A stretch of DNA of 64,000 nucleotides, from contig CAZWBQ010000002.1 of assembly GCA_964632545.1 (NCBI GenBank), positions 67,439 through 131,438 on the forward strand, read 5' to 3'. Below, piece by piece: positions 16,336-25,715 of this stretch; within the stretch, counting starts at the first letter, position 1; every line of letters starts with the position of its first letter. The notes beneath the pieces were generated by a model that ran no database searches, was not told the origin of the DNA, and was given only the letters and a program-made list of their open reading frames with translations. The position numbers were made by a program, and so were the translations under genes. The stretch comes from UBA7398 sp964632545. Lineage in GTDB: Bacteria; Actinomycetota; Actinomycetes; Nanopelagicales; Nanopelagicaceae.

Positions 16336-17487
16336 ATGACCGATTTAGGAATGCCAAGCGCACCATTACCGACTCTTGCACCTCGGCGAAAATCAAAGCA
16401 ATTAAAAGTTGGCAGTGTTTTAGTCGGAGGCGATGCGCCAGTAAGCGTGCAATCAATGTGCACGACGCTAACTTCGGATGTGAATGCAACGTTACAACAG
16501 ATTGCAGAGCTAACCGCTTCAGGTTGTCAGATCGTTCGAGTAGCTGTACCAAGTCAAGATGATGCAGACGCGTTGGCGCAGATTGCAAAGAAATCTCAAA
16601 TTCCGGTTATTGCTGACATACATTTTCAACCCAAGTATATTTTTGCAGCAATTGATGCTGGTTGTGCAGCAGTCCGGGTTAATCCTGGAAATATCAAACA
16701 ATTTGATGACAAAGTCAAAGAAGTAGCTAAAGCGGCCGGAGACGCTGGTGTACCAATTCGCATTGGCGTAAATGCCGGTTCGTTAGATCCGCGTTTGATC
16801 GCTAAATATGGCAAGGCAACACCAGAAGCGTTAGTTGAATCAGCGCTTTGGGAAGCTGGTTTATTTGAGGAGCATGGGTTTTCTGATATTAAAATCTCAG
16901 TAAAGCATCATGATCCGGTAACGATGGTGAAGGCTTATCGATTGCTAGCTGCAAAATGTAATTACCCACTCCATCTTGGTGTTACCGAAGCTGGTCCAAT
17001 TTTCCAAGGCACAATAAAGTCCGCCACCGCATTTGCAATCTTATTAGCTGAAGGAATTGGCGACACAATTCGAGTCTCACTTTCTGCACCTCCAGTAGAG
17101 GAAGTAAAAGTTGGTATGTCTATTTTGGAATCACTTAACTTGCGCCAACGAAAACTTGAAATAGTTTCTTGTCCATCTTGTGGTCGCGCGCAAGTTGATG
17201 TTTATTCACTGGCTGAAAAAGTTCAAGCAGGTTTAGAAGGAATGACAGTGCCGCTTCGCGTTGCAGTTATGGGATGCGTAGTAAACGGTCCAGGCGAAGC
17301 GCGCGAAGCTGATCTTGGCGTTGCATCTGGAAATGGAAAAGGACAGATATTTGTAAAAGGCGAAGTAATTAAAACTGTGCCAGAAGCGCAAATCGTGGAA
17401 ACTTTAATCGAAGAAGCGATGCGCCTTGCCGAAGAGATGGAAGCTGCCGGCGTTGCCAGCGGCGAACCATCGGTAAATGTTCATTAA
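16336..17487 (+). CDS. ispG: 4-hydroxy-3-methylbut-2-enyl diphosphate synthase
   Basis: A 383-residue [4Fe-4S] enzyme of the MEP pathway. The TIM-barrel part starts with VQSMCTTLTSDV, and the C-terminal cluster domain shows CPSCGRAQVDV and GCVVNGPGEAREADLG, giving the three cysteine ligands. Its position after dxr and the site-2 protease is conserved in actinobacteria. The segment CAGAAT lies six bases before the ATG, a weak candidate for a leaderless -10. Confidence 0.96.
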   Translation: MTDLGMPSAPLPTLAPRRKSKQLKVGSVLVGGDAPVSVQSMCTTLTSDVNATLQQIAELTASGCQIVRVAVPSQDDADALAQIAKKSQIPVIADIHFQPKYIFAAIDAGCAAVRVNPGNIKQFDDKVKEVAKAAGDAGVPIRIGVNAGSLDPRLIAKYGKATPEALVESALWEAGLFEEHGFSDIKISVKHHDPVTMVKAYRLLAAKCNYPLHLGVTEAGPIFQGTIKSATAFAILLAEGIGDTIRVSLSAPPVEEVKVGMSILESLNLRQRKLEIVSCPSCGRAQVDVYSLAEKVQAGLEGMTVPLRVAVMGCVVNGPGEAREADLGVASGNGKGQIFVKGEVIKTVPEAQIVETLIEEAMRLAEEMEAAGVASGEPSVNVH

Positions 17488-17504
17488 TTTTCGTTAGTTC
17501 TCGG

Positions 17505-17510
17505 TAAGGT
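17505..17510 (+). promoter_or_regulatory. -10 element, leaderless promoter of proS
   Basis: TAAGGT followed by six bases (TGTGCC) and the ATG at 17517. No convincing -35 hexamer is visible. Confidence 0.5.
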
Positions 17511-17516
17511 TGTGCC

Positions 17517-19241
17517 ATGTTGCGAATGTCTACCCTCTTCTTACGAACTCTTCGTGACGATCCATCAGATGCTGAAGTTGCTAGCCACCGATTATTAGTA
17601 CGGGCTGGCTATGTTCGCCGAATTGCAGCGGGAATTTATTCATGGTTGCCACTTGGTTACATAACTTACCGAAACATCGAGCGGGTAATCCGGGAAGAGA
17701 TGGACGCTGCTGGCTTTCAAGAAGTTCATTTCCCTTCAATGTTGCCACGCGAACCATATGAAAAAACGAATCGTTGGGAAGAATATGGCGCTGATTTATT
17801 CAGATTGCAAGATCGCAAAGGTGGCGATTATCTACTAGGTCCAACCCACGAAGAGATGTTCACGTTAATGGTTAAAGGTGAGTACTCCTCTTATAAAGAT
17901 TTACCGCTTCATATTTATCAAATTCAAACAAAATTCCGCGATGAACCAAGACCGCGAAGTGGCATTATTCGTGGCCGTGAATTTGTAATGAAAGATTCAT
18001 ATTCTTTTGATTTGGATGATGCCGGCTTGGATGCTTCCTATGAGAAACATCGCCAGGCATATATAAAAACTTTCGATCGACTTGGTTTGAAATACAACAT
18101 AGTGGCTGCAATGTCTGGCGCTATGGGAGGGTCACGTTCTGAAGAGTTCTTAGCACCATGCCCAACTGGTGAAGATACTTACGTTCTCTGTGAAAAATGT
18201 GGCTATGCCGCAAATGTAGAAGCAATGACCACAAAAGTCTTAACGAAGGAGATTCCTACTCCGCCTCCGGTTGAAGTTATGGAGACACCAAATACCCCAA
18301 CGATTGATTCGCTAGTTGAGGTTATGAATAAGAATTACGGTGGCGGATTTAGTGCAGGGGACACCTTAAAGAATATTCTTTTGATGGCAGATGGCGTGGC
18401 AATCTCTGTATTGGTTCCAGGTAATCGAGAAGTAGATGTAAAGAGAGTGCAAGCTAATCTGCCCGGAGTAAAAGATTTGAGACTTTTTGAAGAGGCAGAT
18501 TTTGCAGCTCGTAAAGAATTAGTAAAAGGATATGTTGGACCGCAAGATGCTAAAAAGTTTGGGCTTAAACTTTATGCTGATCCAAGAATTGCTGTCGGTA
18601 CTCATTGGATAACTGGTGCAAATCAAATAAATAAACATGCGCGTTATGTAACACATGGTCGAGATTTTGAAGTTGATGCATTTGTAGAAGCTGTTGAGAT
18701 TGAAGCTGGCGACCTTTGTCCTAAATGTGACAACACGGTAATCATTGATCGCGCTATTGAAATCGGCCATATCTTCGCCCTCGGTCGAAAATATGCGGAG
18801 AACTTAGATTTAACTGTGTTAGATCATGAAGGAAAATCGCGAGTAGTAACTATGGGATCTTATGGAATTGGTGTTTCAAGGGCAGTTGCGGCTATCGCCG
18901 AACAGAGCCATGATGAAATTGGATTATCTTGGCCAATCGAAATTGCACCTGCGCAAGTTCATATTGTCGCAACCGGTAAAGATGATCAACCTTTTAACGT
19001 TGCTGAAGAATTAGCTAAGAACATTGAATCAAGTGGTAAAACTGTGATGCTAGACGATCGCCGCGATGCCAGCCCTGGTGTTAAATTTAAGGATGCTGAG
19101 TTAATTGGGAATCCAATAATTGTGATTGTCGGAAAAGCGCTTGTTGACGGAAAAGTCGAATTAAGAATTAGAAAGAGTGGCGAAAAGCGTGAAGTTGCTT
19201 TGGAAAATGCATTAGCTGAAGTACTAGCGCTGCTGGCTTAG
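17517..19241 (+). CDS. proS: Prolyl-tRNA synthetase
   Basis: A 574-residue bacterial-type class II synthetase. Motif 1 (GIYSWLPLGYITYRNIERVIREEMD, read in part), motif 2 around QTKFRDEPRPRSGIIRGREF and motif 3 GSYGIGVSRAVAAIAEQ are clear. An INS editing domain occupies about residues 220-400 and the anticodon-binding domain is C-terminal. The length matches E. coli ProS (572). It attaches proline to tRNA-Pro. Confidence 0.96.
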   Translation: MLRMSTLFLRTLRDDPSDAEVASHRLLVRAGYVRRIAAGIYSWLPLGYITYRNIERVIREEMDAAGFQEVHFPSMLPREPYEKTNRWEEYGADLFRLQDRKGGDYLLGPTHEEMFTLMVKGEYSSYKDLPLHIYQIQTKFRDEPRPRSGIIRGREFVMKDSYSFDLDDAGLDASYEKHRQAYIKTFDRLGLKYNIVAAMSGAMGGSRSEEFLAPCPTGEDTYVLCEKCGYAANVEAMTTKVLTKEIPTPPPVEVMETPNTPTIDSLVEVMNKNYGGGFSAGDTLKNILLMADGVAISVLVPGNREVDVKRVQANLPGVKDLRLFEEADFAARKELVKGYVGPQDAKKFGLKLYADPRIAVGTHWITGANQINKHARYVTHGRDFEVDAFVEAVEIEAGDLCPKCDNTVIIDRAIEIGHIFALGRKYAENLDLTVLDHEGKSRVVTMGSYGIGVSRAVAAIAEQSHDEIGLSWPIEIAPAQVHIVATGKDDQPFNVAEELAKNIESSGKTVMLDDRRDASPGVKFKDAELIGNPIIVIVGKALVDGKVELRIRKSGEKREVALENALAEVLALLA

Positions 19242-19246
19242 TAAGC

Positions 19247-20017
19247 GTGGAGATCTCACTTCTTGCAATCTTATTTCTTTTTATTGCATCTGGGTTTGCT
19301 GGCTTTGTTGATGCCGTAGCTGGCGGTGGCGGATTAATTTCACTTCCTTCGCTATTAGTAGCGCTACCAAACGCTGCAACAGCAGATGTACTCGGTACTA
19401 ATAAACTTCCGTCATTTTTAGGAACTTCCACTGCTGCATATTCATATGTAAAGCGATTACGCCCAGATTGGCGCCTAACATTTGCAATGGCAATTCCCGC
19501 CTTTATCGGTTCAATGTTAGGAGCGATGGCTGCTAGTAACTTTCCAAAAGATGCAGCGCGGCCAATAGTTTTACTTCTATTAATAATTGTTGCGATATAT
19601 ACCTGGCGGAAAAAAGAGCTTGGTTTGAATGAAAACTTTCGATTCGCTCGAAAACATAACATTTCAATTGCAATAATCGCCGGAACAGTAATTGGTTTCT
19701 ATGATGGAATTTTTGGCCCTGGCACCGGGTCCTTCTTGATGGTGATTTTGGTAGCGATAATTGGTTTTGCTTTTTTACAGGCTTCAGCGACAGCTAAAAT
19801 CGTAAATTGGAGTACCAACTTAGGTGCGCTATTAATTTTCGGCTTTAATGGACACATCATGTGGTTATTAGGGTTCACAATGGCGTTTGGAAACATTACT
19901 GGCGCTATCACGGGAGCACGATTTGCGATTAGAGGGGGATCGGCTTTGGTCAGAAATGTTTTTCTAATAGTGACAGCACTATTGATTATCCGAATTGCGA
20001 TTGATACATTCTTTTAA
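19247..20017 (+). CDS. TSUP family permease (TauE/SafE)
   Basis: A 256-residue protein with about eight membrane spans and the two TSUP repeat signatures: GFVDAVAGGGGLISLPSLL near residue 20 and GFYDGIFGPGTGSFL near residue 155. The family exports or imports sulfite, sulfoacetate and other organosulfur or organic anions; the substrate cannot be deduced. The start is a GTG six bases after the proS stop. It is an insertion relative to the usual proS-rimP order of larger actinobacteria. Confidence 0.85.
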   Translation: MEISLLAILFLFIASGFAGFVDAVAGGGGLISLPSLLVALPNAATADVLGTNKLPSFLGTSTAAYSYVKRLRPDWRLTFAMAIPAFIGSMLGAMAASNFPKDAARPIVLLLLIIVAIYTWRKKELGLNENFRFARKHNISIAIIAGTVIGFYDGIFGPGTGSFLMVILVAIIGFAFLQASATAKIVNWSTNLGALLIFGFNGHIMWLLGFTMAFGNITGAITGARFAIRGGSALVRNVFLIVTALLIIRIAIDTFF

Positions 20018-20064
20018 TATACTAACGGAACAATTTAATAAACAACTTAATAGTTAGGTTTTAT

Positions 20065-20538
20065 ATGGCAAGCGTTGCAGAGTTAACTCGCTACATTGCG
20101 CCGATAGTTGAAGGCGCTGGGTTTGTATTAGAAGAAATCACGATTACACCTGCCGGCAAGCGACGGTTGCTTACTGTCTTCGTTGATGGCGAGGATAGAA
20201 ATCTTTCACTTGATGAAGTTACATCGGTTTCTAAACAAATTTCAGAGGTAGTAGATGTTTTGCCAGAATTGGGGGATAAACCTTTTACCCTAGAAGTTAC
20301 TTCGCCTGGTGTAGATCGGCCCTTGACTCTTGATCGCCATTGGCGCAAAAATGTTGGCAGGTTGGTAAAAATAGTAACTAATGATGGCCAAAGTATAAAT
20401 GGGCGAATCAAATCTTTTAACGGTAATCAAGTTGAAATTTCGTTACCTAAATCAGAAGTAATTCTGCAGCGCGAAACCATAAAGCGCGCAATCATTGAAA
20501 TTGAATTTAACCGCAAAGAGAATGAAGGTGCTAAATAA
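20065..20538 (+). CDS. rimP: Ribosome maturation factor RimP
   Basis: A 157-residue cytoplasmic protein with an N-terminal alpha/beta domain (SVAELTRYIAPIVEGAGFVLEE) and the hallmark LEVTSPGVDRPLTLDRHWRKNVGR near residues 85-108 (read in part), followed by an SH3-like C-terminal domain. It assists 30S subunit maturation. The TAATG overlap with nusA reflects the ancient rimP-nusA-infB operon. Confidence 0.94.
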   Translation: MASVAELTRYIAPIVEGAGFVLEEITITPAGKRRLLTVFVDGEDRNLSLDEVTSVSKQISEVVDVLPELGDKPFTLEVTSPGVDRPLTLDRHWRKNVGRLVKIVTNDGQSINGRIKSFNGNQVEISLPKSEVILQRETIKRAIIEIEFNRKENEGAK

Positions 20539-21554
20539 TGCATGTAGATATGAAAGCACTTATTTCACTTACAACTGAGCGGGATATTCCGCTAGATAGA
20601 TTAATAACTGCAATTGAAATAGCCGTCAAAGCGGCTTATGTAAGCACTGATGAGGCTAAACCTTACGCGCATGCAAAACTTGACAGAGAGACCGGTGAAA
20701 TTCGAATCCTAGTTCCAATTTTTGGTGACGATGGTGAAAAAATAGATGAGATTGTCGATGAACCAACTGGTTTTAGTCGAGTAGCAACTTCAACTGCGCG
20801 CCAGATAATTAAAGAGAAGATGCGCGAATCAAAAGATGCGGAAATTGTTGGAGAATTTACCGCATCAGTTGGCGATATTGTTTCTGGGGTAATTCAACAA
20901 GGTCGCGATCATCGGATGGTTTATATTGATCTTGGTAGAGTTGAAGGAAAAATTCCACCACATGAACAAGTACCGGGTGAAATTTACACACATGGCGAAC
21001 GAATCAAATGTTTTGTTGTTGAAGTAAAGCAAGGAACGCGTGGTCCAGAAGTGGCACTTTCGCGAAGCCACCCCGCGCTTGTAAAACAATTATTTGCGCT
21101 AGAAGTTCCAGAAATAAGAGACCGTGTTGTTGAAGTAATGGGAATAGCGCGCGAAGCTGGCCATCGCACCAAGATTGCAGTTCGAACTCACCGCGCTGGT
21201 GTAAGCCCAAAAGGGTCGCTAATTGGCCCGATGGGTGCGCGAGCTCGCGCCGTAATGGATGAGTTACATGGCGAGAAAATAGATATTGTCGATTGGTCGG
21301 AAGACCCGGCAACTTATGTCGGAAATGCTTTAGCGCCGGCACGAATTAGCAGCGTTGAAGTGGTTAATTTAGATTCTCGATCTGCAAAAGTTGTGGTGCC
21401 GGACTATCAATTATCACTTGCGATTGGTAAGGATGGTCAGAACGCTCGGTTGGCAGCGCGGCTTACTGGATGGCGGATTGATATTCACTCTGACGCGGAA
21501 AGTGCCACAAATCAGGCGCAAAGTGCTGAAAATTTTGAACCGGATCTGGGGTAA
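20538..21554 (+). CDS. nusA: Transcription termination/antitermination protein NusA
   Basis: A 338-residue short-form NusA, as usual in actinobacteria, without the C-terminal acidic repeats of E. coli. In order: the N-terminal RNAP-binding domain, an S1 domain near 125-190 (GDIVSGVIQQGRDHRMVYID), KH1 (SPKGSLIGPMGARARAVMDEL) and KH2 (SLAIGKDGQNARLAARLTGW). It binds RNA polymerase and nascent RNA to modulate pausing. The ylxR gene that usually follows nusA is missing. Confidence 0.95.
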   Translation: MHVDMKALISLTTERDIPLDRLITAIEIAVKAAYVSTDEAKPYAHAKLDRETGEIRILVPIFGDDGEKIDEIVDEPTGFSRVATSTARQIIKEKMRESKDAEIVGEFTASVGDIVSGVIQQGRDHRMVYIDLGRVEGKIPPHEQVPGEIYTHGERIKCFVVEVKQGTRGPEVALSRSHPALVKQLFALEVPEIRDRVVEVMGIAREAGHRTKIAVRTHRAGVSPKGSLIGPMGARARAVMDELHGEKIDIVDWSEDPATYVGNALAPARISSVEVVNLDSRSAKVVVPDYQLSLAIGKDGQNARLAARLTGWRIDIHSDAESATNQAQSAENFEPDLG

Positions 21555-21596
21555 GGTAACCCCATTGGAAACCGCAGGGTTTTCAGAAATCTATTT

Positions 21597-21673
21597 AGGA
21601 GCTAAGGCAATGGCACTCTAATGAGCACCGCAACATCATGAGTAAGTCAGGAAATTCGGTTTCGCGCTCCTAA
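21597..21673 (+). promoter_or_regulatory. Three overlapping micro-ORFs in the nusA-infB gap
   Basis: After AGGAG (21597-21601) come three tiny frames linked stop to start: ATG GCA CTC TAA (21610-21621, MAL), then through TAATG to a six-codon frame MSTATS (21621-21641), then through ATGA to an 11-codon frame MSKSGNSVSRS (21638-21673). infB starts 36 bases after the last stop with its own AGGAG. The chain looks like a translational-coupling or initiation-sensing leader that could control IF2 synthesis. The frames are plain in the sequence; the regulatory role is inference. Confidence 0.5.
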
Positions 21674-21709
21674 GTAAAATTAAGAACGCGAGGCCCAGAC
21701 AGGAGAACT

Positions 21710-24397
21710 GTGGCAAAGGTCCGCGTTTACGAATTAGCAAAAGATTTAGGGATGGATAGCAAGGAAGTCCTTGCAAAACTCCAAGAGATGGGCGAATTCG
21801 TCCGTTCTGCATCATCAACAGTTGAAGCACCGGTTGTGCGCAAAATGCTGGAGAAATATCCAGTTGCTGCAAAGCCAGTTGAAGATAAGCCAGCCAAGAA
21901 AGCACCAGCTAAAAAAGCTGCTGCGAAAAAAACCGCTGCAAAGAAAGCGGATGCAACTCCAGAGATAACACCTGAAATTGAAGCTGCTTTACAAGAAATG
22001 ATGGATAAGAAAATAGCAGCTGCACCAGTTGCTCCAACTGTTCCAACTGCACCGGTTGCACCGGTTGCACCACCAACTGCACCTCGTGGTGGAAATAATC
22101 CATTTGCAACTCCAAGACCACCAGCTGCTCGTCCACCTCGTGCTGGTAATAATCCATTTGGTTCGGCTGGCACAACAATGCCGCGACCACCACAACGTCC
22201 AACTTCACCAGGTCAACGACCACAAGGCGATCGCACCCAAGGTGGCGGTCCACGTCCTGGTATGTCTGGTCCACGTCCTGGTTCAGTTCGTCCAGGTTTT
22301 GCAGCGCGTCCTGCAGGATCGCGACCACCACAAACTGGTGGAAGTGCAAGACCACAAACTGGTGCGCCTTATCGTCCCGGAGGTTCAACTGGCGCTGGTG
22401 CGCCAACAACTGGTGCGCCAACAACTGGTGGTCCGCAACGCGGTGGCGGTCGGCCACCACAACGCGGTGGCACTGCTGGAGCATTTGGAAAACAGAATGG
22501 TAAGAAGCGAAAGAATATTAAGAGTAAGAAAACACGGAGAGAAGAAATCGATAATATGGCGGCGCCAACAATTGGCGGCGCAATAGTTCCACGCGGTAAT
22601 GGTTCAACTCCAGTTAGATTACGGCGCGGTTCTTCGCTCGCAGATTTCGCTGAAAAAATTGGCGCAGATCCAGCTTCATTAGTTTCAGTGCTTTTCCACT
22701 TAGGTGAAATGGTTACGGCAACCCAATCTGTTACAGAAGATGTATTCGCAGTCCTCGGCGGCGAATTTGGATATGCAATTCAAATCGTTTCGCCAGAAGA
22801 TGAAGATCGCGAAATTCTTGAAACTTTCGATATTGATTTAGCTAAAGAAATTGAAGATATTGATCCAGAAGATCTCGAAATTCGCCCACCAGTAGTAACA
22901 GTGATGGGTCACGTCGATCACGGTAAAACTCGTTTGCTTGATGCAATTCGCCAAACTGAAGTTGTAAAAGGTGAAGCCGGTGGGATTACCCAGCATATTG
23001 GCGCTTATCAAATTCATCATAACCATGATGGAAATGAACGGGCGATTACATTTATTGACACTCCTGGTCACGAAGCTTTCACAGCGATGCGTGCCCGTGG
23101 TGCAAAAGTTACGGATATCGCAGTACTTGTAGTTGCTGCAGATGATGGCGTTATGCCACAAACTATTGAAGCGCTTAACCATGCTCAGGCCGCAAATGTG
23201 CCGATCGTGGTAGCGGTAAACAAAGTTGATAAAGAAGGCGCAAATCCAGCAAAAATTCGCCAACAATTAACGGAGTACAACTTGATCGCTGAAGAGTACG
23301 GCGGCGACACAATATTTGTTGATGTTTCGGCAAAGAATGGAACTGGAATCGACACTCTTATCGATTCAATTCTCCTAACTGCTGATGCAGCTATTGATTT
23401 GCGTGCGATTGCAGATGATGTTGCGCGCGGTGTTGCCATTGAAGCGCATTTAGATCGTGGTCGTGGTCCAGTTGCAACTGTATTGGTACAACGTGGAACG
23501 CTAAATGTTGGCGATGCAATTGTTGCTGGCGGGGCATTCGGTCGCGTCCGCGCCATGATGGATGAGTTTGGAAAGCCTGTTGAATTTGCTGGCCCATCTC
23601 GCCCGGTTCAAGTTCTTGGTTTCACCTCCGTGCCTAGCGCTGGTGATTCATTTATGGTCGCACCTGATGATCGAACTGCGCGTCAGATCGCAGAGAAGCG
23701 TCAAGCAGCCGAACGCCATGCAGCGCTATCAAAGGCAAGAAAGAAAGTTTCTTTGGAAGATTTCATGGAGCAATCCAAGGTCACTTCACTCAACCTTATT
23801 CTCAAGGGCGATGTGAGCGGTTCAGTAGAAGCGCTTGAAGATGCACTTCTATTACTAGACGTTGGCGTAGAAGTTGACTTACGCGTTATCCATCGAGGCG
23901 TAGGCGCTATTACTAAGAGCGATATCACTTTGGCATCTGCATCATCTGCAGTTGTGATCGGATTTAATGTTAAACCAGAACCACAGACTGCAATTTTCGC
24001 GGATGAAGAAGGGGTCGAAGTTCGCTTCTACTCCGTTATTTATAACGCAATCGAGGAGATTGAAGCCGCACTTAAGGGCCTACTCAAACCAGAGTATGAA
24101 GAGGCAATTCTTGGTAATGCTGAAGTGCGCGAAGTATTTAAGTCCAGTAAATTTGGCAACATTGCTGGTTCGGTTGTTAGCAACGGAATCATCCGCCGTA
24201 ACGCGAAAGCACGCATTTTGCGAAATAGCGTCTTGATTGTCGATAACTTAACTATTGAATCGTTGAAGCGATTTAAAGACGATGCTACTGAAGTTCGCGA
24301 GGGCTTTGAATGCGGTATTGGCGTTGGATCTTTCAAAGATATTCAATCTGGCGATGTCATTCAAGTATTCGAAATGCGTGAGAAAAAGCGAGTTTAA
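21710..24397 (+). CDS. infB: Translation initiation factor IF-2
   Basis: An 895-residue GTPase that brings fMet-tRNA to the 30S subunit. The N-terminal helix domain (AKVRVYELAKDLGMDSKEVL) is followed by a long Pro/Gly/Arg/Gln-rich low-complexity region (about residues 100-260), then the G domain with G1 GHVDHGKTRLLD, G3 DTPGHEAF and G4 NKVD near residues 400-520, and domains II-IV. The GTG start follows AGGAGAACT. Regular actinobacterial IF2 is longer (about 900-1050), the difference lying in the disordered region. Confidence 0.96.
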   Translation: MAKVRVYELAKDLGMDSKEVLAKLQEMGEFVRSASSTVEAPVVRKMLEKYPVAAKPVEDKPAKKAPAKKAAAKKTAAKKADATPEITPEIEAALQEMMDKKIAAAPVAPTVPTAPVAPVAPPTAPRGGNNPFATPRPPAARPPRAGNNPFGSAGTTMPRPPQRPTSPGQRPQGDRTQGGGPRPGMSGPRPGSVRPGFAARPAGSRPPQTGGSARPQTGAPYRPGGSTGAGAPTTGAPTTGGPQRGGGRPPQRGGTAGAFGKQNGKKRKNIKSKKTRREEIDNMAAPTIGGAIVPRGNGSTPVRLRRGSSLADFAEKIGADPASLVSVLFHLGEMVTATQSVTEDVFAVLGGEFGYAIQIVSPEDEDREILETFDIDLAKEIEDIDPEDLEIRPPVVTVMGHVDHGKTRLLDAIRQTEVVKGEAGGITQHIGAYQIHHNHDGNERAITFIDTPGHEAFTAMRARGAKVTDIAVLVVAADDGVMPQTIEALNHAQAANVPIVVAVNKVDKEGANPAKIRQQLTEYNLIAEEYGGDTIFVDVSAKNGTGIDTLIDSILLTADAAIDLRAIADDVARGVAIEAHLDRGRGPVATVLVQRGTLNVGDAIVAGGAFGRVRAMMDEFGKPVEFAGPSRPVQVLGFTSVPSAGDSFMVAPDDRTARQIAEKRQAAERHAALSKARKKVSLEDFMEQSKVTSLNLILKGDVSGSVEALEDALLLLDVGVEVDLRVIHRGVGAITKSDITLASASSAVVIGFNVKPEPQTAIFADEEGVEVRFYSVIYNAIEEIEAALKGLLKPEYEEAILGNAEVREVFKSSKFGNIAGSVVSNGIIRRNAKARILRNSVLIVDNLTIESLKRFKDDATEVREGFECGIGVGSFKDIQSGDVIQVFEMREKKRV
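22020..22480 (+). repeat. Low-complexity repeats encoding the IF-2 linker
   Basis: Short imperfect tandem repeats inside infB, such as GCACCGGTT and CAACTGGTGCGCCAA units, encode Ala/Pro/Val and Gly/Arg/Thr/Pro runs. These expand and contract easily, so their length is likely to vary between strains. They also create long spurious frames on both strands. Confidence 0.7.
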
Positions 24398-24399
24398 TT

Positions 24400-24843
24400 A
24401 TGGGAACTTCACATCGTGCAGCAAAAGTTGCCGATCGCATAAAGGTAGTGATCGCGCAAACGCTTGAATCAAAGATTAAAGATCCACGCCTGGGTTTCAT
24501 AACCGTGACCGATGTTCGAATAACTGGCGATCTACAACAAGCTTCGATTTTTTATACCGTACTTGGCGACGATGAATCTAAAATTCAAACTGCAAAAGCG
24601 CTAGAAAGTGCAAAAGGTTTATTACGTTCTGAAGTTGGCCAAGAGTTAGGGATGCGAATTACACCCACCTTAGCTTTTTTTGCCGATGGACTTGCAGAGT
24701 CTGCCCAAAATTTTGAAAATTTACTTTCAAAAGTTAGAGAGCAGGATAAAGAACTTGCCGCACTTCGCGAAGGCGCTGCACCCGCTGGTGAGGCTGACCC
24801 ATACAAAGTTCACAAGGCACGCGAGACCGATAACGGTGAGTGA
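24400..24843 (+). CDS. rbfA: Ribosome-binding factor A
   Basis: A 147-residue KH-fold protein that binds the 30S subunit during late maturation and cold adaptation. Recognisable segments are HRAAKVADRIKVVIAQTLE at the N-terminus and DPRLGFITVTDVRITGDLQQA. It starts two bases after the infB stop and overlaps truB by eight bases. The DHH phosphoesterase gene often found after rbfA in actinobacteria is absent. Confidence 0.93.
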   Translation: MGTSHRAAKVADRIKVVIAQTLESKIKDPRLGFITVTDVRITGDLQQASIFYTVLGDDESKIQTAKALESAKGLLRSEVGQELGMRITPTLAFFADGLAESAQNFENLLSKVREQDKELAALREGAAPAGEADPYKVHKARETDNGE

Positions 24844-25711
24844 CGGTTTTCTTGTAATTGATAAACCAAGTGGCATTACTAGCCATGATGTAGTTGCTCA
24901 AATGCGTAAAGTTTTTGAAACAAAACGAGTTGGCCATGCAGGCACGCTAGATCCTATGGCTACTGGGGTTTTAGTTTTAGGAATTAATAACGGTACAAAA
25001 TTACTGCAATACATAACTGAAGGAAAGAAGCGATATCTAGCGACTATTAAATTGGGTGCATCTACCATTACTGATGATAAAGAAGGTGAAATCACAAATA
25101 TTGCAGCGGATGCAGAAATTGCCGCTATAACTGATTCTGCAGTTAGAGAATCCTTGGAAGCAATGGTTGGCTTGATTATGCAGCGACCTAGTTCAGTATC
25201 AGCAATTAAAGTTGATGGGAAACGAGCTTACGATCGAGTACGCGATGGTGAAGTTGTAGAACTTCCAGCACGCGAAGTGAGAATTTATAGTTTAGAGATT
25301 TTAAAAATATCGCGAAGCGGTGGCGGAATTGAAATTGATATCGATGTCGCCTGCTCAGCCGGTACTTACATCCGCGCCATAGCGCGAGACTTAGGCGATT
25401 TACTTAAAGTTGGCGGACATTTAACTTCGTTGCGCAGGAGTGAAGTTGCACCATTTTTAATTAATGAGGCTCTCGCGTTGAACTCAGTATCGCCGGCTAA
25501 CTTATTAAATGTAGTTGAAGTTGCAAAACGAATCCTGCCGTCACGAGAAATTGACCTCGCAGAAAAGAATGAATTGAAATTTGGCCGCGCACTTTCTGCA
25601 TCTGAATTTTCCGGAGTGGGAATCGCTATAACTAGCGATAATGAACTCTGTGCCTTAATCGAAAATAGGAATTCAGGCGCACAGCCAATCGCTGTTTTCG
25701 TGAAAGAATAA
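24836..25711 (+). CDS. truB: tRNA pseudouridine(55) synthase
   Basis: A 291-residue enzyme that makes pseudouridine 55 in the T-loop of tRNAs. Motifs are DGFLVIDKPSGITSHDVV near the start, the catalytic-Asp segment GHAGTLDPMATGVLVLG and, further on, AGTYIRAIARDLG. The GTG at 24836 is chosen because it gives the normal family N-terminus and overlaps the rbfA stop, suggesting coupling. In-frame codons further upstream inside rbfA are not homologous to TruB. Confidence 0.94.
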   Translation: MSDGFLVIDKPSGITSHDVVAQMRKVFETKRVGHAGTLDPMATGVLVLGINNGTKLLQYITEGKKRYLATIKLGASTITDDKEGEITNIAADAEIAAITDSAVRESLEAMVGLIMQRPSSVSAIKVDGKRAYDRVRDGEVVELPAREVRIYSLEILKISRSGGGIEIDIDVACSAGTYIRAIARDLGDLLKVGGHLTSLRRSEVAPFLINEALALNSVSPANLLNVVEVAKRILPSREIDLAEKNELKFGRALSASEFSGVGIAITSDNELCALIENRNSGAQPIAVFVKE

Positions 25712-25715
25712 CCAG

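Noticed and set aside
21555..21709. A degraded ylxR gene between nusA and infB
   Set aside because: No frame in these 155 bases resembles YlxR (DUF448), and the space is too short for the protein.
22029..22586. Long histidine/valine/leucine-rich frames on both strands inside infB
   Set aside because: They are shadow frames of the low-complexity repeats in infB, have no ribosome sites and show no domain-like sequence.
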